Positions 18,267 through 27,332 are shown, numbered from the stretch's first letter. The stretch is DNA of 64,000 bases from Fibrobacter sp. UBA4223 (GCA_002382975.1 DFTB01000007.1:62001-126000), one strand, 5' to 3'. Notes: generated by a model from the letters alone, not told the origin. Numbers and translations are program-made.

Positions 18267-19529
18267 TTACAGGTCGATGACCCTGTCGTTCTGGAGCAGC
18301 TGTTCGAAAGTCTGCCGTTCGCGGATGACCTTGAGTTCGCCGTTCGTGTACATGGTCTCGGCGGCGTAGCGACGGCTATTGTAGTTGCTGCTCATGGCGG
18401 CACCGTAGGCACCAGCATCATGGAGAATCAGCAAGTCGCCGACCTTTGCCTTCGGGAGCTTGCGGGTCACCACGAAGCCGCCTTCTTCCTGCGTGAACAC
18501 GTCACCGGATTCGCAGAGCGGGCCTGCCACGACGGCATCGACCATCTCGTTCATCTCGCGACCGTTGCGGGCGATAATCGATATGGCGTGGTAGCTACCG
18601 TAGAAGCTCGGGCGCACCAGGTCGGTAAAGCCGGCGTCGAGCAGGTAGAACAGATTGTCGCCCTGTTTTTTGACGGCGCGGATTTCAGCCATCAGGTATC
18701 CGCTTTCGGCCACCAGGTAGCGACCGGGTTCCACTTCCAGGTGAACCTCGTGGCCGATGCTCTGCTGGATGTTCTTGCGGGCCTTGTCCCACAAATTGTA
18801 GTAGGCCTGCATGTCGATGCGGTTGCCCTTGTCTTCTTCGTGGTACGGAATCGGGAGGCCGCCCCCTGCACTGATGGTGCGCAAATGAGAGCCCAGGCGG
18901 CGGCTGGCGTCCACCATGGCGTCGCAAACCTGCGAGAGGTGCTCGAAGTCGGAGCCGGAACCGATGTGCATGTGGAGTCCTGTAATCCACATGCCGTTTG
19001 CCTGCGCGAGCTTGATGCAGTCCTTGATCTGCTCGTGCCACACGCCGTGCTTGCTGAGCGGGCCGCCAGTATTCACCTTGCTCGAATGCCCGTGACCAAA
19101 GCCCGGGTTCACTCGCAACGTGAGTTCACTCTTCACGCCGAAATCGGCCAGCTGCTGGATCATGTCGGGCGAACCCACGTTCACCGCGATGTCGTATTTC
19201 TTCACGAGTTCGAGTGCGTCCTTGTCGAAGATGTCTGCGGTGTAGACAATTTCAGGAGCCTTGCCCTTCTGCTGGCCGCCCTTGAAACCCGCCTTGAGGG
19301 CACGCACGATTTCACCGGCAGAAACCGCATCGACCACGCCGCCCAACTTGCGCACCAGCGCTACGATGGAGAGGTTCGGGCAAGCCTTCTGGGCAAAACG
19401 CACGGTGTCGAAAACCTGGACTTCCTTCACGCGCTTCTCGATGGTGGCGCGGTCATAGAGCCAGAGGGGGGTGCCGTACTGTTCGGCAGCCTTCACGAAA
19501 ACTTCTTGGGGGATGGAATAATTTGTCAT
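18267..19529 (-). CDS. lysA: Diaminopimelate decarboxylase
   Basis: Last step of lysine synthesis, meso-diaminopimelate to L-lysine, PLP-dependent. At 420 residues it matches the E. coli-type LysA. Visible motifs: the PLP-lysine segment VRFAQKACPN, VDAVSAGEI, LTLRVNPGFGHGHSSKVNTGGPLSKHGV, the histidine-rich GLHMHIGSGSD, the phosphate loop SAGGGLPIPY, EPGRYLVAESG, and the catalytic CESGD of the partner subunit. It is monocistronic here, with a strong GC-rich inverted repeat 30 bp upstream of its start. Confidence 0.93.
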   Translation of the reverse strand: MTNYSIPQEVFVKAAEQYGTPLWLYDRATIEKRVKEVQVFDTVRFAQKACPNLSIVALVRKLGGVVDAVSAGEIVRALKAGFKGGQQKGKAPEIVYTADIFDKDALELVKKYDIAVNVGSPDMIQQLADFGVKSELTLRVNPGFGHGHSSKVNTGGPLSKHGVWHEQIKDCIKLAQANGMWITGLHMHIGSGSDFEHLSQVCDAMVDASRRLGSHLRTISAGGGLPIPYHEEDKGNRIDMQAYYNLWDKARKNIQQSIGHEVHLEVEPGRYLVAESGYLMAEIRAVKKQGDNLFYLLDAGFTDLVRPSFYGSYHAISIIARNGREMNEMVDAVVAGPLCESGDVFTQEEGGFVVTRKLPKAKVGDLLILHDAGAYGAAMSSNYNSRRYAAETMYTNGELKVIRERQTFEQLLQNDRVIDL

Positions 19530-19557
19530 ACGACGAAAATTTAGTTTTTTATTATGC

Positions 19558-19604
19558 GGGAGGGGCCCCAGCTCGGAGTTGCGAAGGCCGCACGGGCCCC
19601 TCCC
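19558..19604. repeat. GC-rich 11-bp inverted repeat upstream of lysA
   Basis: Perfect arms GGGAGGGGCCC (19558-19568) and GGGCCCCTCCC (19594-19604) enclose 25 bases. The hairpin would lie in the lysA promoter or leader region. No T-run follows on either strand, so it is not a standard terminator. The rest of the 250-base gap up to 19778 holds only the terminator at 19704-19729. Confidence 0.6.
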
Positions 19605-19703
19605 TGCACCCTCCCCATCCTTGGCCGACGCTTCTATTCTCTAGCCGCTTTACACTATTTGTTAAATTAGACAGTTGTCACGCTACAGACTTTTTTATTT
19701 TAT

Positions 19704-19729
19704 AAAAAAGGTTTCGGTGATCCGAAACC
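19704..19729 (-). terminator. Rho-independent terminator of the CBM48 fusion gene
   Basis: Perfect 8-bp stem GGTTTCGG/CCGAAACC with loop ATCA, followed on the minus strand by six T residues, about 50 bases past the stop codon at 19778. Confidence 0.85.
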
Positions 19730-19777
19730 TCTCTCGTCTTTCGTCTATAGCCGCAAAGCGGCGTTCTCTCGTCTAAA

Positions 19778-20197
19778 TTAGACGTGCTTGATCTTGTTGT
19801 CGCCTTCGTCCCAGTACTGACCGTCGCAGACGAACTTGTATTCGTAAACGCCGGAGTCGAGGGTGACCTTGCCGACCCAGAGACCAGTCTTCTTATCCTT
19901 CTTGAGCATATCCTTGTCGACAGCCCAGTTGTTGAAGGAACCGGCAACGGAAACGGTAGTGGCCAGGGGGCAGTTGGCTTCGAATACCACGGCGACCTTC
20001 TTGGAGGCCTTGGGGGCGGCTTTCTTTGCCGGAGCGGCCTTAACGGCAGCCTTTTTCTCGGCAGCGGGCTTAGCAGCCTTGGGTGCGGTGGCCTTGGGGG
20101 CGGCAGCATTAGTGGCGGTCTTCTTGGCCGGGGCGGCCTTTACGGCAGCCTTCTTGGCAGCGGGGGCCTTCGTTGTCTTAGCAGTAGCTTTGGTCAT
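19778..20197 (-). CDS. Histone-H1-like Lys/Ala/Pro-rich tail fused to a glycogen-binding (CBM48/AMPK-beta-like) domain
   Basis: A 139-residue protein in two halves. Residues 1-67 are almost only Ala, Lys, Pro and Thr (KKAAVKAAPAKK repeated), like bacterial H1-like nucleoid proteins. Residues 68-139 (VAVVFEANCPLATTVSVAGSFNNWAVDKDMLKKD ... YEYKFVCDGQYWDEGDNKI) are a starch/glycogen-binding early-set fold with the GSFNNW and YEYKFVCDG signatures. No signal peptide, so cytoplasmic. A tether between glycogen and nucleic acid or other anions is a guess. It has AGGAGAT before the start and its own terminator. Confidence 0.8.
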   Translation of the reverse strand: MTKATAKTTKAPAAKKAAVKAAPAKKTATNAAAPKATAPKAAKPAAEKKAAVKAAPAKKAAPKASKKVAVVFEANCPLATTVSVAGSFNNWAVDKDMLKKDKKTGLWVGKVTLDSGVYEYKFVCDGQYWDEGDNKIKHV

Positions 20198-20416
20198 AGT
20201 TATCTCCTTTACTTAGTCCGCGCCAAAGATAGTAAAAAAAAGTTTAACTGTCTAATAAAAAATGAAATTATTCCAAAACCGGGGAATTGCAGTCGCGAAA
20301 TTGTCAAAAATCGGCAAAAAAAGCGAAAATCCCTGAAATTCAAAAAATGATATTGGAAAAAACCACGCAATATTCTAGTTTTGTGTGCAAATAACCTAAA
20401 AAAGGAGAATTTCCAA

Positions 20417-21835
20417 ATGAAAAAGAGTTTAACTCTCTTGTTGACCGTTACATCGGCGTTTTTCTTCGCCTGTAGCGACGACAGCAGTTCGGACAGCGGT
20501 ACCAATGGTGGCAGCGTTACTATTGAGGTGTCCGGAACCATCTCCGTTGACCAAGAAAACAAGGCTGTTGTCGTTGCCATCTCCAACGCCGAAGACGTGT
20601 GCGTCAACGAAAACAATACCTATGCCTGGAAGAATGTGGATTTCGGTGTAGATTCTTCTTTCTCAAAATACTTGTTCTTGGGCGATACCCTGGTAATAAT
20701 CGATTGTGAAGAATTGGGCAAGGATGGCGAACCAAGGTATTGCGACGACGAGGGTCAGATGTTTGTTGGCGGCAAGGCCGATGACCTGAACGGCACCTGG
20801 AAGTCCGTTTATTGCATGTACGATACGGACGATGAAACGAGCCAATGCTTCAAGGCTTGTAAGGACGTCGGTGGCAAGCTCACCGAAGAAGAAATGGCGA
20901 AGATGTACGAGGATATGTTCAGTTCCATGAGCGAGTTGGATATGGATGCGGAACCTGAAGTGGACCAGAAAATGATGGACCGCATGACCTGCCTTGACGA
21001 CAATGATTTGAGAAAGTTCCCGGAATCGATTATGAAGATATCGGGTAACTCCTTGACCACCAAGATTACCTATAGCTATGGTGATGATGACAACTTTGAC
21101 GACTACATGAATTCCAGATTCATGTCCAAGTTCTACAAGAACCTGGGAAGTGGCGATCCTTCGATTCCCGACACTTACTACCTGACCGAAGAAGATTCCT
21201 CTGGCGTGGAGAAGTACATCAAGTCTGCCAAGATTGAGGTGACGAAGCAGACCAAGAACAGCGTTACCTTCAAGTTTGCTGATCAGACCTTCTCGGTGAA
21301 TATCAAGAAATTCAACAACTCTGTTGACGGACGTGAATTTGCCATGTCTGTTTCCTTCAACAGCATGAACTGCGACCTGGAAGCCGAAGAAGGGGAAGTG
21401 ACCAAGAGCACTTGCAAGGCTGAATACGGCGAATTCTTTGACAAGGAAACCGTAAAGGATGCTGCCGGCAACAAGATTACGGTCGCCTACGAATACGAAA
21501 AGTCCAACGAAAAGGATTTTGACCGTTGCACCGACAAGATGGTGGATTCTGTGTATGCCGCCATCAAGGGTAAGGGTGGTTCGAGCGACGACGAATGTGA
21601 TCGTATAATTCAAGAGTACTATGCTTGCTCCGCAAGTGGTTCCATTAACAGTAATTGTGACTTTGTGGCCTACCAGGAATGTGTAGCTGCCGCCACCGAT
21701 GACGACACCTATGATGTTTCCAGCCCCGATTGGGAACTCTACAAGAAGGCAACTTCTTCTGCCGAACTTGCCAAGAAGAAGTTCCTCAAGAATGCCCGCA
21801 AGATTGCCCGCAAACTGGAAAAGTTTGCCGAATAA
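20417..21835 (+). CDS. Exported lipoprotein of unknown function
   Basis: The start is ATG 20417 after AAAGGAG; 472 residues. A lipoprotein signal ends in AFFFACSDDSSSDSG, so lipidation at Cys20 is expected, followed by a Ser/Asp-rich linker typical of this genome. The mature part is acidic with many cysteines, including a C-terminal cluster (CDRIIQEYYACSASGSINSNCDFVAYQECV) that may form disulfides. No catalytic motif is recognised. It ends in a basic Lys/Arg helix (KKKFLKNARKIARKLEKFAE). It is monocistronic and followed by a terminator. Confidence 0.7.
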   Translation: MKKSLTLLLTVTSAFFFACSDDSSSDSGTNGGSVTIEVSGTISVDQENKAVVVAISNAEDVCVNENNTYAWKNVDFGVDSSFSKYLFLGDTLVIIDCEELGKDGEPRYCDDEGQMFVGGKADDLNGTWKSVYCMYDTDDETSQCFKACKDVGGKLTEEEMAKMYEDMFSSMSELDMDAEPEVDQKMMDRMTCLDDNDLRKFPESIMKISGNSLTTKITYSYGDDDNFDDYMNSRFMSKFYKNLGSGDPSIPDTYYLTEEDSSGVEKYIKSAKIEVTKQTKNSVTFKFADQTFSVNIKKFNNSVDGREFAMSVSFNSMNCDLEAEEGEVTKSTCKAEYGEFFDKETVKDAAGNKITVAYEYEKSNEKDFDRCTDKMVDSVYAAIKGKGGSSDDECDRIIQEYYACSASGSINSNCDFVAYQECVAAATDDDTYDVSSPDWELYKKATSSAELAKKKFLKNARKIARKLEKFAE

Positions 21836-21859
21836 GAAAAGGCTATTTGCTTGAAAATG

Positions 21860-21888
21860 ATCCCGGCCAGCCCTGGTCGGGATTTTTT
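21860..21888 (+). terminator. Rho-independent terminator
   Basis: Stem ATCCCGGCCAG/CTGGTCGGGAT (one G-U pair) with a two-base minimal loop and a TTTTTT run, 24 bases past the lipoprotein stop. Confidence 0.85.
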
Positions 21889-21928
21889 ATTTTTGTAGAA
21901 AGCCGAGAAATAGCGGCAAGAGGTTTTT

Positions 21929-23497
21929 ATGAACGTTACGATGCAAGAGGTAATGAAAGAGTCCGGCGTGGCATTCGGTACCAGCGGTGCCCGCGGACTT
22001 GTGACCGCCATGACGGACCGGGTGTGCTATGTGTATGCCCGCTCCTTTATCAAGTACTGCGAGACCAGCTACAAGTGCGAACACACCATCGCCATTGCAG
22101 GCGACCTGCGGCCCAGTACCGAACGGATTCTGAAAGCCCTGGTGCAAGCGGGAAAGGACAGTTCCTGGAAGGTGGTCTATTGCGGTCGTATCCCGAGCCC
22201 GGCCATTGCACTGTATGGTATCGACAAGGCGCTCCCCACCATTATGGTGACGGGGAGCCACATTCCTGCAGACCGAAACGGCATCAAGTTTAACCACCCC
22301 CGGGGTGAAATCACCAAGAAAGACGAGCAGGGAATCGTTTCCCAGTCCGTTGATTTTGACGAATCGATTTTCGATGGGGCGGGCATGCTGAAATCGGCGC
22401 CGGAACTGCCGACGGTTGAAGTCGAGGCCGAAGAAAATTACCTGAAACGCTACCCAGCGTTTTTTGGGAGCAAAGCCCTTTCTGGGCTTACCATCGGGGT
22501 CTATCAGCATTCCGCCGTGGGCCGCGACATCGTGGTGAGGGTTTTGGAAAGCTTGGGCGCTACTGTGAAGCCTTTTGCCAGGAGCGAGACGTTTATTCCG
22601 GTAGATACCGAAGCCATCCGTAAAGAAGACGAAGAACTGGCTCGGGATTTTGCCCACAAAGATTTTGTGGACGCCATCTTCAGTACCGACGGGGATTCTG
22701 ACCGGCCGCTTTTGGCGGACGATACCGGCATGTGGCTCAGGGGCGACGTGCTGGGCATCCTCGCTGCCCAGGCGCTTGGTATCAAGCGCATTGCAACTCC
22801 GGTGAGTTGCAATACGTCGCTTGAAAAGTCGGGCAGCTTCGAAAAGATTTGCCGTACCCGCATAGGCAGCCCCTATGTGATTGCCGGCATGGAAAGCCTG
22901 GTAGACGCCTCTGACAAGTCCGTGTCCGTGGCTGGCTACGAGGCCAATGGCGGCTTCTTGTTGCAGACGGACCTGACCCGGGAATTTGCGGAACGCGATA
23001 GCAGCGGTAACGAGACGCGGGTGACCCGCACCCTGCCGGCACTTCCTACCCGTGACGCCCTGCTCCCGATGCTTGCCGTGATGGTGCGTGTCCGGGAAGA
23101 GCGGATGTGCGTGGTGGACCTGCTGAAAAAACTCCCCAAGCGCTTTACGCTCAGTGACCGTCTCAAGGAATTCCCGACGGAAACCTCTAAGGCAAAGCTA
23201 GCCGAAATCCGCGAGCAGAAACTGGGCAAGAAACTCTTCGGCGCCCTTACCGCAAAGCCGAACCGTTTTGCAAAGCCTGACGCCGCGGGAAACATGCCCG
23301 CACCCTTCCACGGCGATATCGTCTCCATCGACGAGACCGACGGCTACCGCATGGAATTCGATTCCGGCGATATCGTGCACCTGCGGCCCAGCGGAAACGC
23401 TCCGGAGTTCCGTTGCTACGTAGAAACCGGCGATAAGGAGCGCTCCGCGGAACTCCTCGCCGGTTGCATGAAGATTATGGAAGGCTGGCGGAAATAA
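21929..23497 (+). CDS. Phosphohexomutase (phosphomannomutase/phosphoglucomutase family)
   Basis: Interconverts hexose 1- and 6-phosphates, feeding nucleotide-sugar synthesis. The 522-residue protein has the four alpha-D-phosphohexomutase regions: FGTSGARGLV at the start, the phosphoserine loop MVTGSHIPADRNGIKF (Ser in TGSH), the magnesium loop STDGDSDRPLLAD, the sugar-specificity loop GYEANGGFLLQ, and the phosphate-binding RPSGNAPEFRCYVE at the C-terminus. The GYEANGG form leaves glucose or mannose specificity open. An AAGAGG site precedes the ATG. Confidence 0.85.
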   Translation: MNVTMQEVMKESGVAFGTSGARGLVTAMTDRVCYVYARSFIKYCETSYKCEHTIAIAGDLRPSTERILKALVQAGKDSSWKVVYCGRIPSPAIALYGIDKALPTIMVTGSHIPADRNGIKFNHPRGEITKKDEQGIVSQSVDFDESIFDGAGMLKSAPELPTVEVEAEENYLKRYPAFFGSKALSGLTIGVYQHSAVGRDIVVRVLESLGATVKPFARSETFIPVDTEAIRKEDEELARDFAHKDFVDAIFSTDGDSDRPLLADDTGMWLRGDVLGILAAQALGIKRIATPVSCNTSLEKSGSFEKICRTRIGSPYVIAGMESLVDASDKSVSVAGYEANGGFLLQTDLTREFAERDSSGNETRVTRTLPALPTRDALLPMLAVMVRVREERMCVVDLLKKLPKRFTLSDRLKEFPTETSKAKLAEIREQKLGKKLFGALTAKPNRFAKPDAAGNMPAPFHGDIVSIDETDGYRMEFDSGDIVHLRPSGNAPEFRCYVETGDKERSAELLAGCMKIMEGWRK

Positions 23498-23506
23498 TTT
23501 GGAAGG

Positions 23507-24295
23507 TTAGTTTCCTGTTGGGACAGGAGGCATGACAACACTATATTTTCCGTTATTGCATTGATACATGCAGTCGGCAGCACTGCTCCAGACGCTTATG
23601 GTAAGTTGTGCGACTTTTCCGTTTTCTTTACTGCAGCTAAACCCGTTGATGGGGTGTGTTCCGCAGCTATAGTTGGGCCGCTGGCAGCTGCTCCCGGGAG
23701 GGCATTTGTCGATGGTACTTTTATATTTCCAATAGCCTTCGTTGCAGATAAGGTTTATTTCATTGACGGTCATTTCATCGCCTGATGGAGTGCAGTTGTC
23801 TCCGATGATGGCGAGCCTCCACCCATTATTGCGGCATACGGCATAAGCGCCTGTTTCGCAGTCCTTGACCGTGTCATAGTCTTGGCAGGTGCCTCCGTCT
23901 ACATCGGAAACATGCTTGCAAGTTTCTTCTGTGCTGGAGCTGCTATTGACGCAATACTCCGTCAATCCCTTGTTGCAAAGTTGTGTTGCGGAGTAGCATT
24001 CTAGGGTGAGGGCTTGGCAGGTTACGGCCAAAGACGAACTGGAATTGTCGTCAAGGGATGCCGATGAACCGCCTTCGGTTGCCGAACTTTCTGCGGTTGC
24101 GGAACTGTTGACTGTTGCCGAGCTTTCTGCTGTTGCGGAGCTCTCGATGTTGTCAGAGCTATCGCCACCGTTGCTTTCAGAGGAAATTTCTTCGGACAAG
24201 GGCTCGGTGGCGCTACTGCTGTCGTCGCAGGCCGTAAGCGTAAAGGCCAGTGCTGCTGCGGCAAACCCGCAAGCGATTTTTGTAAGATGTTTCAT
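23507..24295 (-). CDS. Ser-rich lipoprotein (third in the TIGR02147 cluster)
   Basis: The start is ATG 24295 after AAGGAG; 262 residues. The signal ends LAFTLTACDDSSS, a lipobox with Cys. Residues 25-85 are a flexible linker made of SSATAESSATVNSS-type repeats. The mature C-terminal region holds about 20 cysteines (CETGAYAVCRNNGW, CPPGSSCQRPNYSCG), suggesting a disulfide-rich domain exposed outside. It is related to the next gene upstream, with similar signal peptide and linker. Function unknown. Confidence 0.7.
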   Translation of the reverse strand: MKHLTKIACGFAAAALAFTLTACDDSSSATEPLSEEISSESNGGDSSDNIESSATAESSATVNSSATAESSATEGGSSASLDDNSSSSLAVTCQALTLECYSATQLCNKGLTEYCVNSSSSTEETCKHVSDVDGGTCQDYDTVKDCETGAYAVCRNNGWRLAIIGDNCTPSGDEMTVNEINLICNEGYWKYKSTIDKCPPGSSCQRPNYSCGTHPINGFSCSKENGKVAQLTISVWSSAADCMYQCNNGKYSVVMPPVPTGN

Positions 24296-24309
24296 AGTGA
24301 TTCTCCTTC

Positions 24310-25176
24310 TTAAAGTCTTGTCCATTTGTAGTTGATGCACTGGAAGGTATATCCTTCGACGATCATCTTTGCACCATCTTTTTCGCAGGGGGCGTTATCG
24401 GGCAATATTCCCGTGTCGTCGGTCTTGTTTTCGCTGCAATCCATTCCCGCGTCGCAGGCTCCATGGACAAGCTTTTCTTCTGTCCATTTCCCGTTTTCGC
24501 AGAAGTACCGGCTTTCGGAAAAGGAGTCGTTCCTAGGGTCTTCGGGGTTGGTGTACTTGTAGAGAAACCTCGTGTAGCCGTGTACCTCCGGGTCGCAGGG
24601 CTCGTCAACCCAGGCGGTATCGAGGCAGAACTGCTTGATGCCGGTCTCAATGCACATCTTGTAGTTGTCGAAACCGCACATGGCCTTGTCGGGATTGCAG
24701 TCGTTTACTGGGATCCAGCGATTTTCGATGCACATGTAGATAAGTTCCTTTGCGCAGTCCTGTGCGATGGTGTATTCCGCCTCTTCGCACAGCCATTTTT
24801 TTGCAGGGTCCTGCTCGTCGGTGATGTGGCGGCATGTTTCCGCCTGCCCGCCGGAACTGGATTCCGCAACAGAAGAGGAACTTTCTTCAACGGATGCGGA
24901 ACTTTGCGGATCGACGCAATTGGTGACAAGTCCCTGTTCGTTGTCCGTACAGTTGTTGACGGGACCGCTCCCGCTGTTGGACGAAAGCTCCGTCCCAGAC
25001 GATAGGGGTTGTGCCGACGATTGCGGGATGCCGGAATCGCTGGACAGTTCTGGATTTTCCTGAACGGGAAGTTCCTCGTCCGCAGGACCGCTGCTACTGT
25101 CGTCACAGGCGGCAAGGGCAAAGGTGAGCGCTGCCACGGCAAGCCCGCAACTAAATTTCGTAAATTTCTGTTTCAT
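24310..25176 (-). CDS. Ser-rich, cysteine-rich lipoprotein (second in the cluster)
   Basis: A 288-residue protein starting at 25176 after AAAAGGAG. Signal LTFALAACDDSSSGPADEE gives a lipobox Cys; a Ser-rich linker follows (SSASVEESSSSVAESSSGG). Then comes a disulfide-rich part with repeating patterns around CRHITDEQDPAKKWLC, YMCIENRWIPVNDC and FCENGKWTE. The repeated short Cys...W modules resemble those in the 23507-24295 product, so the two genes are probably paralogues. It lies 14 bp upstream of that gene's start. Confidence 0.7.
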   Translation of the reverse strand: MKQKFTKFSCGLAVAALTFALAACDDSSSGPADEELPVQENPELSSDSGIPQSSAQPLSSGTELSSNSGSGPVNNCTDNEQGLVTNCVDPQSSASVEESSSSVAESSSGGQAETCRHITDEQDPAKKWLCEEAEYTIAQDCAKELIYMCIENRWIPVNDCNPDKAMCGFDNYKMCIETGIKQFCLDTAWVDEPCDPEVHGYTRFLYKYTNPEDPRNDSFSESRYFCENGKWTEEKLVHGACDAGMDCSENKTDDTGILPDNAPCEKDGAKMIVEGYTFQCINYKWTRL

Positions 25177-25192
25177 ATCGTTGCTCCTTTTT

Positions 25193-26050
25193 TTAGTACT
25201 GTCTATTCACCCATCCCGTACTAAAGTCCAGGTCGATGCATTTGCCTGACGGTTTTTCTATTGTCTTCGTTTCCTTGACGATTTCGGCTTCAAGGTTTAC
25301 ATTACTGCAGTAAACAAACAGGAATGCATAGAGTTTTTCTTCTGTCGAATAGCTGCAGCCTTCCATTTCTACAATGGTGACCGTCATGGAGTTTGCACTG
25401 ACCGCAGTCAAGACATTTGGCCTTCCGTCGCCTGCGACCACCAGTACATAGGCGCTGTAATCTTCGGCACCGCTTGCGCTGCAGGTCCCGTCGGCCTTGA
25501 GTTCTTCGATTTTGTTCTGGATTGTTTTCATCCCTTCTATTTTCTCGTCGGGAAGCTTGTAGATTCCGGGCTTATCGAAGTCCAACGAGGAACTGTTGTT
25601 GTCGCCTTCGCTGGTTGAAGGGGCTGTATCGGTCTTGTTCCGGACAACCGTTGCCGCGAGGACAGAATTGTCGTAATGGAGGTCCGGGATTCCGTATTGG
25701 GCGATAAAGCTGTTGGGGTCTCTGCCCGAAACGGGAGTGGATGCACTCTGCCCGGGCTTGGAATCGCTTTCTCCGTAAGAACTGGTGGGTTCCTGGGAAC
25801 TGCTGGAATACTGCGTACTGGAAGCCTCTGCTACAGAACTGGAGGACTTGCCCGCATCGGTGGAAGTTTCAGAACTGGAGGAAATAGAAATGATTTCGGA
25901 ACTGGACGAGAGCGCATCTTGACCTTCGGCCATTTCATTAGTTTCTTCGGCGGTACCAGCAAGACCGCTCGTGGAATCGGCGCATCCTGTGCCCAAGAAG
26001 GCCACAAGGAAAAATAGCGCGAATAAATACAAGAGGAATGGCTTATTCAT
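25193..26050 (-). CDS. Ser-rich lipoprotein (first in the cluster)
   Basis: A 285-residue protein starting at 26050, overlapping the regulator gene by 8 bp. The signal MNKPFLLYLFALFFLVAFLGTGC ends in a lipobox. A long Ser-rich linker (SSSSEIISISSSSETS ... SSSSQEPTSS) leads to a C-terminal domain that differs from the two downstream lipoproteins and has few cysteines (GMKTIQNKIEELKADGTCSASG, VLVVAGDGRPNVL). Function unknown; surface exposure is inferred. Confidence 0.7.
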   Translation of the reverse strand: MNKPFLLYLFALFFLVAFLGTGCADSTSGLAGTAEETNEMAEGQDALSSSSEIISISSSSETSTDAGKSSSSVAEASSTQYSSSSQEPTSSYGESDSKPGQSASTPVSGRDPNSFIAQYGIPDLHYDNSVLAATVVRNKTDTAPSTSEGDNNSSSLDFDKPGIYKLPDEKIEGMKTIQNKIEELKADGTCSASGAEDYSAYVLVVAGDGRPNVLTAVSANSMTVTIVEMEGCSYSTEEKLYAFLFVYCSNVNLEAEIVKETKTIEKPSGKCIDLDFSTGWVNRQY

Positions 26051-26873
26051 TTTCGCACTCCTTCACGTTTTTGGTCAAGGGGAAGAGCTGGAGGTTCAGG
26101 CGGTACACCTGGTCGATGTTTTTGTCATCTGCGGCGATGGCGATAATTTGGCGGCGGCATTCGTCCAGCACCTTCACGATGCGTTCGTAACTTTCGCGGG
26201 ACACTCCCATGGTCACTCCGCTGAAGTTGCGCTGTTCAACAGGCAAATCCAACGCAGGGGTGGCAAGCTTGGACATCTGGCGGTGCATTCCCCTGAGTGC
26301 AAGCCGCGTGGCGTCCGGCGTTCCTGTGATGGATGTTTCTGCCTGCACGAAAGCGCTGTCCCCTGCCTTCTTCAGGAGACCCGCCTTCGTGAGGAAGTTC
26401 AGGCTCTGCTGGACTTCTGCCGCGGTCATTTCGGGGTAGCATTTCTTGGCGATCTCGCCCGGAGTGGCGCCCGGCATCAGCGGGGCAAGTTCACGTACAA
26501 CGGGGTTCTGCCAGGAATCGTAAAACTCGAACAGGTCGCCTTCTAGCACGCGGACCTTGTGGACCTTGGCGATGGCGAGCATGTTTTCGTAGGCGGCCTT
26601 TTTCTTTTCTTCGGTGGCTGCCTGACCGAATTCCACCATAGCGCGGAAATATTCCATCTCGAAACCCACGAGACCCATGGCGGCTCCCGTGCGTTCTACG
26701 CCGATACGGGAGAGTTTGCTCTTGCCGTCGCAGACTACCTTCATGTAAGAAGAGGAGGTGAATCCCGCTATCTTGGAGAACTCGCGCCACGAAAAAACGG
26801 AACGGCGCTTGCGCTCCTCGTAGTAATCCAGCATGTACTGGCGGAAATCGGAATATTCGACTATCGGTTTCAT
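26043..26873 (-). CDS. TIGR02147-family (Fibrobacter-type) putative regulator
   Basis: The start is ATG 26873 (MKPIVEYSDFRQYMLDYYEERK); 276 residues. The pattern YSDFRQYMLDYYEERKRRSVFSWREFSKIAGF, with a helix-turn-helix-like segment (FSWREFSKIAGFTSSSYMKVVCDGKSKLS), is the signature of the TIGR02147 family, which is expanded in Fibrobacter. A second winged-helix-like part (EVQQSLNFLTKAGLLKK) follows. It is the first gene of a four-gene operon with three lipoproteins, so it probably controls them. Upstream AT-rich sequence provides TATTTTCGTATATAGAAC promoter-like DNA on the opposite strand. Confidence 0.8.
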   Translation of the reverse strand: MKPIVEYSDFRQYMLDYYEERKRRSVFSWREFSKIAGFTSSSYMKVVCDGKSKLSRIGVERTGAAMGLVGFEMEYFRAMVEFGQAATEEKKKAAYENMLAIAKVHKVRVLEGDLFEFYDSWQNPVVRELAPLMPGATPGEIAKKCYPEMTAAEVQQSLNFLTKAGLLKKAGDSAFVQAETSITGTPDATRLALRGMHRQMSKLATPALDLPVEQRNFSGVTMGVSRESYERIVKVLDECRRQIIAIAADDKNIDQVYRLNLQLFPLTKNVKECENE

Positions 26874-26899
26874 CGTAAATAAATATACGACTATTTTCC

Positions 26900-27300
26900 C
26901 CAAAAGTCAATAGCCTATGCAACAAAAATGCTTATTTTGAATAAAAATACTAAAAATTTACATAATTTTCTAAAATATTTTCGTATATAGAACGCTTTGT
27001 TTCATATACTGTTGCATAAAGAAGGAGCGATGAAGTATTTGCTAAGTACGGAGATGATAGGGGATCCCCGCCTTAGTTCGACGCAGCTCACCACAGGTCG
27101 CGGGGATGACGAAAAGGAATATAGAAGGGGGTTTTAGGGGGCGCGCCCCCTAGGGGACCTTTGGACACTTGGCCTTTAGGCCTTAGTGTACATGGCCACC
27201 TTTAGGTGGTGGGGTGATGGAAGACGCGGCGAGATGGCGGCTCGTGGGCCGCCATGACGAAGCAAGGCTGCAATCAGGGGGAGGCTTCCCCCGCACAATA
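26900..27300. other. Gene-free region rich in hairpins
   Basis: No convincing open frame. After an AT-rich stretch (26900-27030) come several hairpin-forming stretches: GGGGATCCCC near 27060 with GCGGGGATGACG (a REP-like half), GGGGGCGCGCCCCC near 27137-27150, CCACCTTTAGGTGG near 27197, GGCGGCTCGTGGGCCGCC near 27237, and GGGGGAGGCTTCCCCC near 27278. It may be stacked intergenic repeats or an unrecognised structured RNA. Confidence 0.5.
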
Positions 27301-27332
27301 AAAAAGAACTGCAGCGTTTGCCGCGGTTCTTT
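27296..27332 (-). terminator. Rho-independent terminator of the alcohol dehydrogenase gene
   Basis: Imperfect stem AAAGAACCGCGGC/GCTGCAGTTCTTT on the minus strand, followed by a TTTTTTATTG tail, 20 bases past the stop. Confidence 0.75.

Noticed and set aside
18420..19544. 374-codon plus-strand ORF opposite lysA
   Set aside because: LysA motifs fill the other strand; the long antisense frame reflects codon bias.
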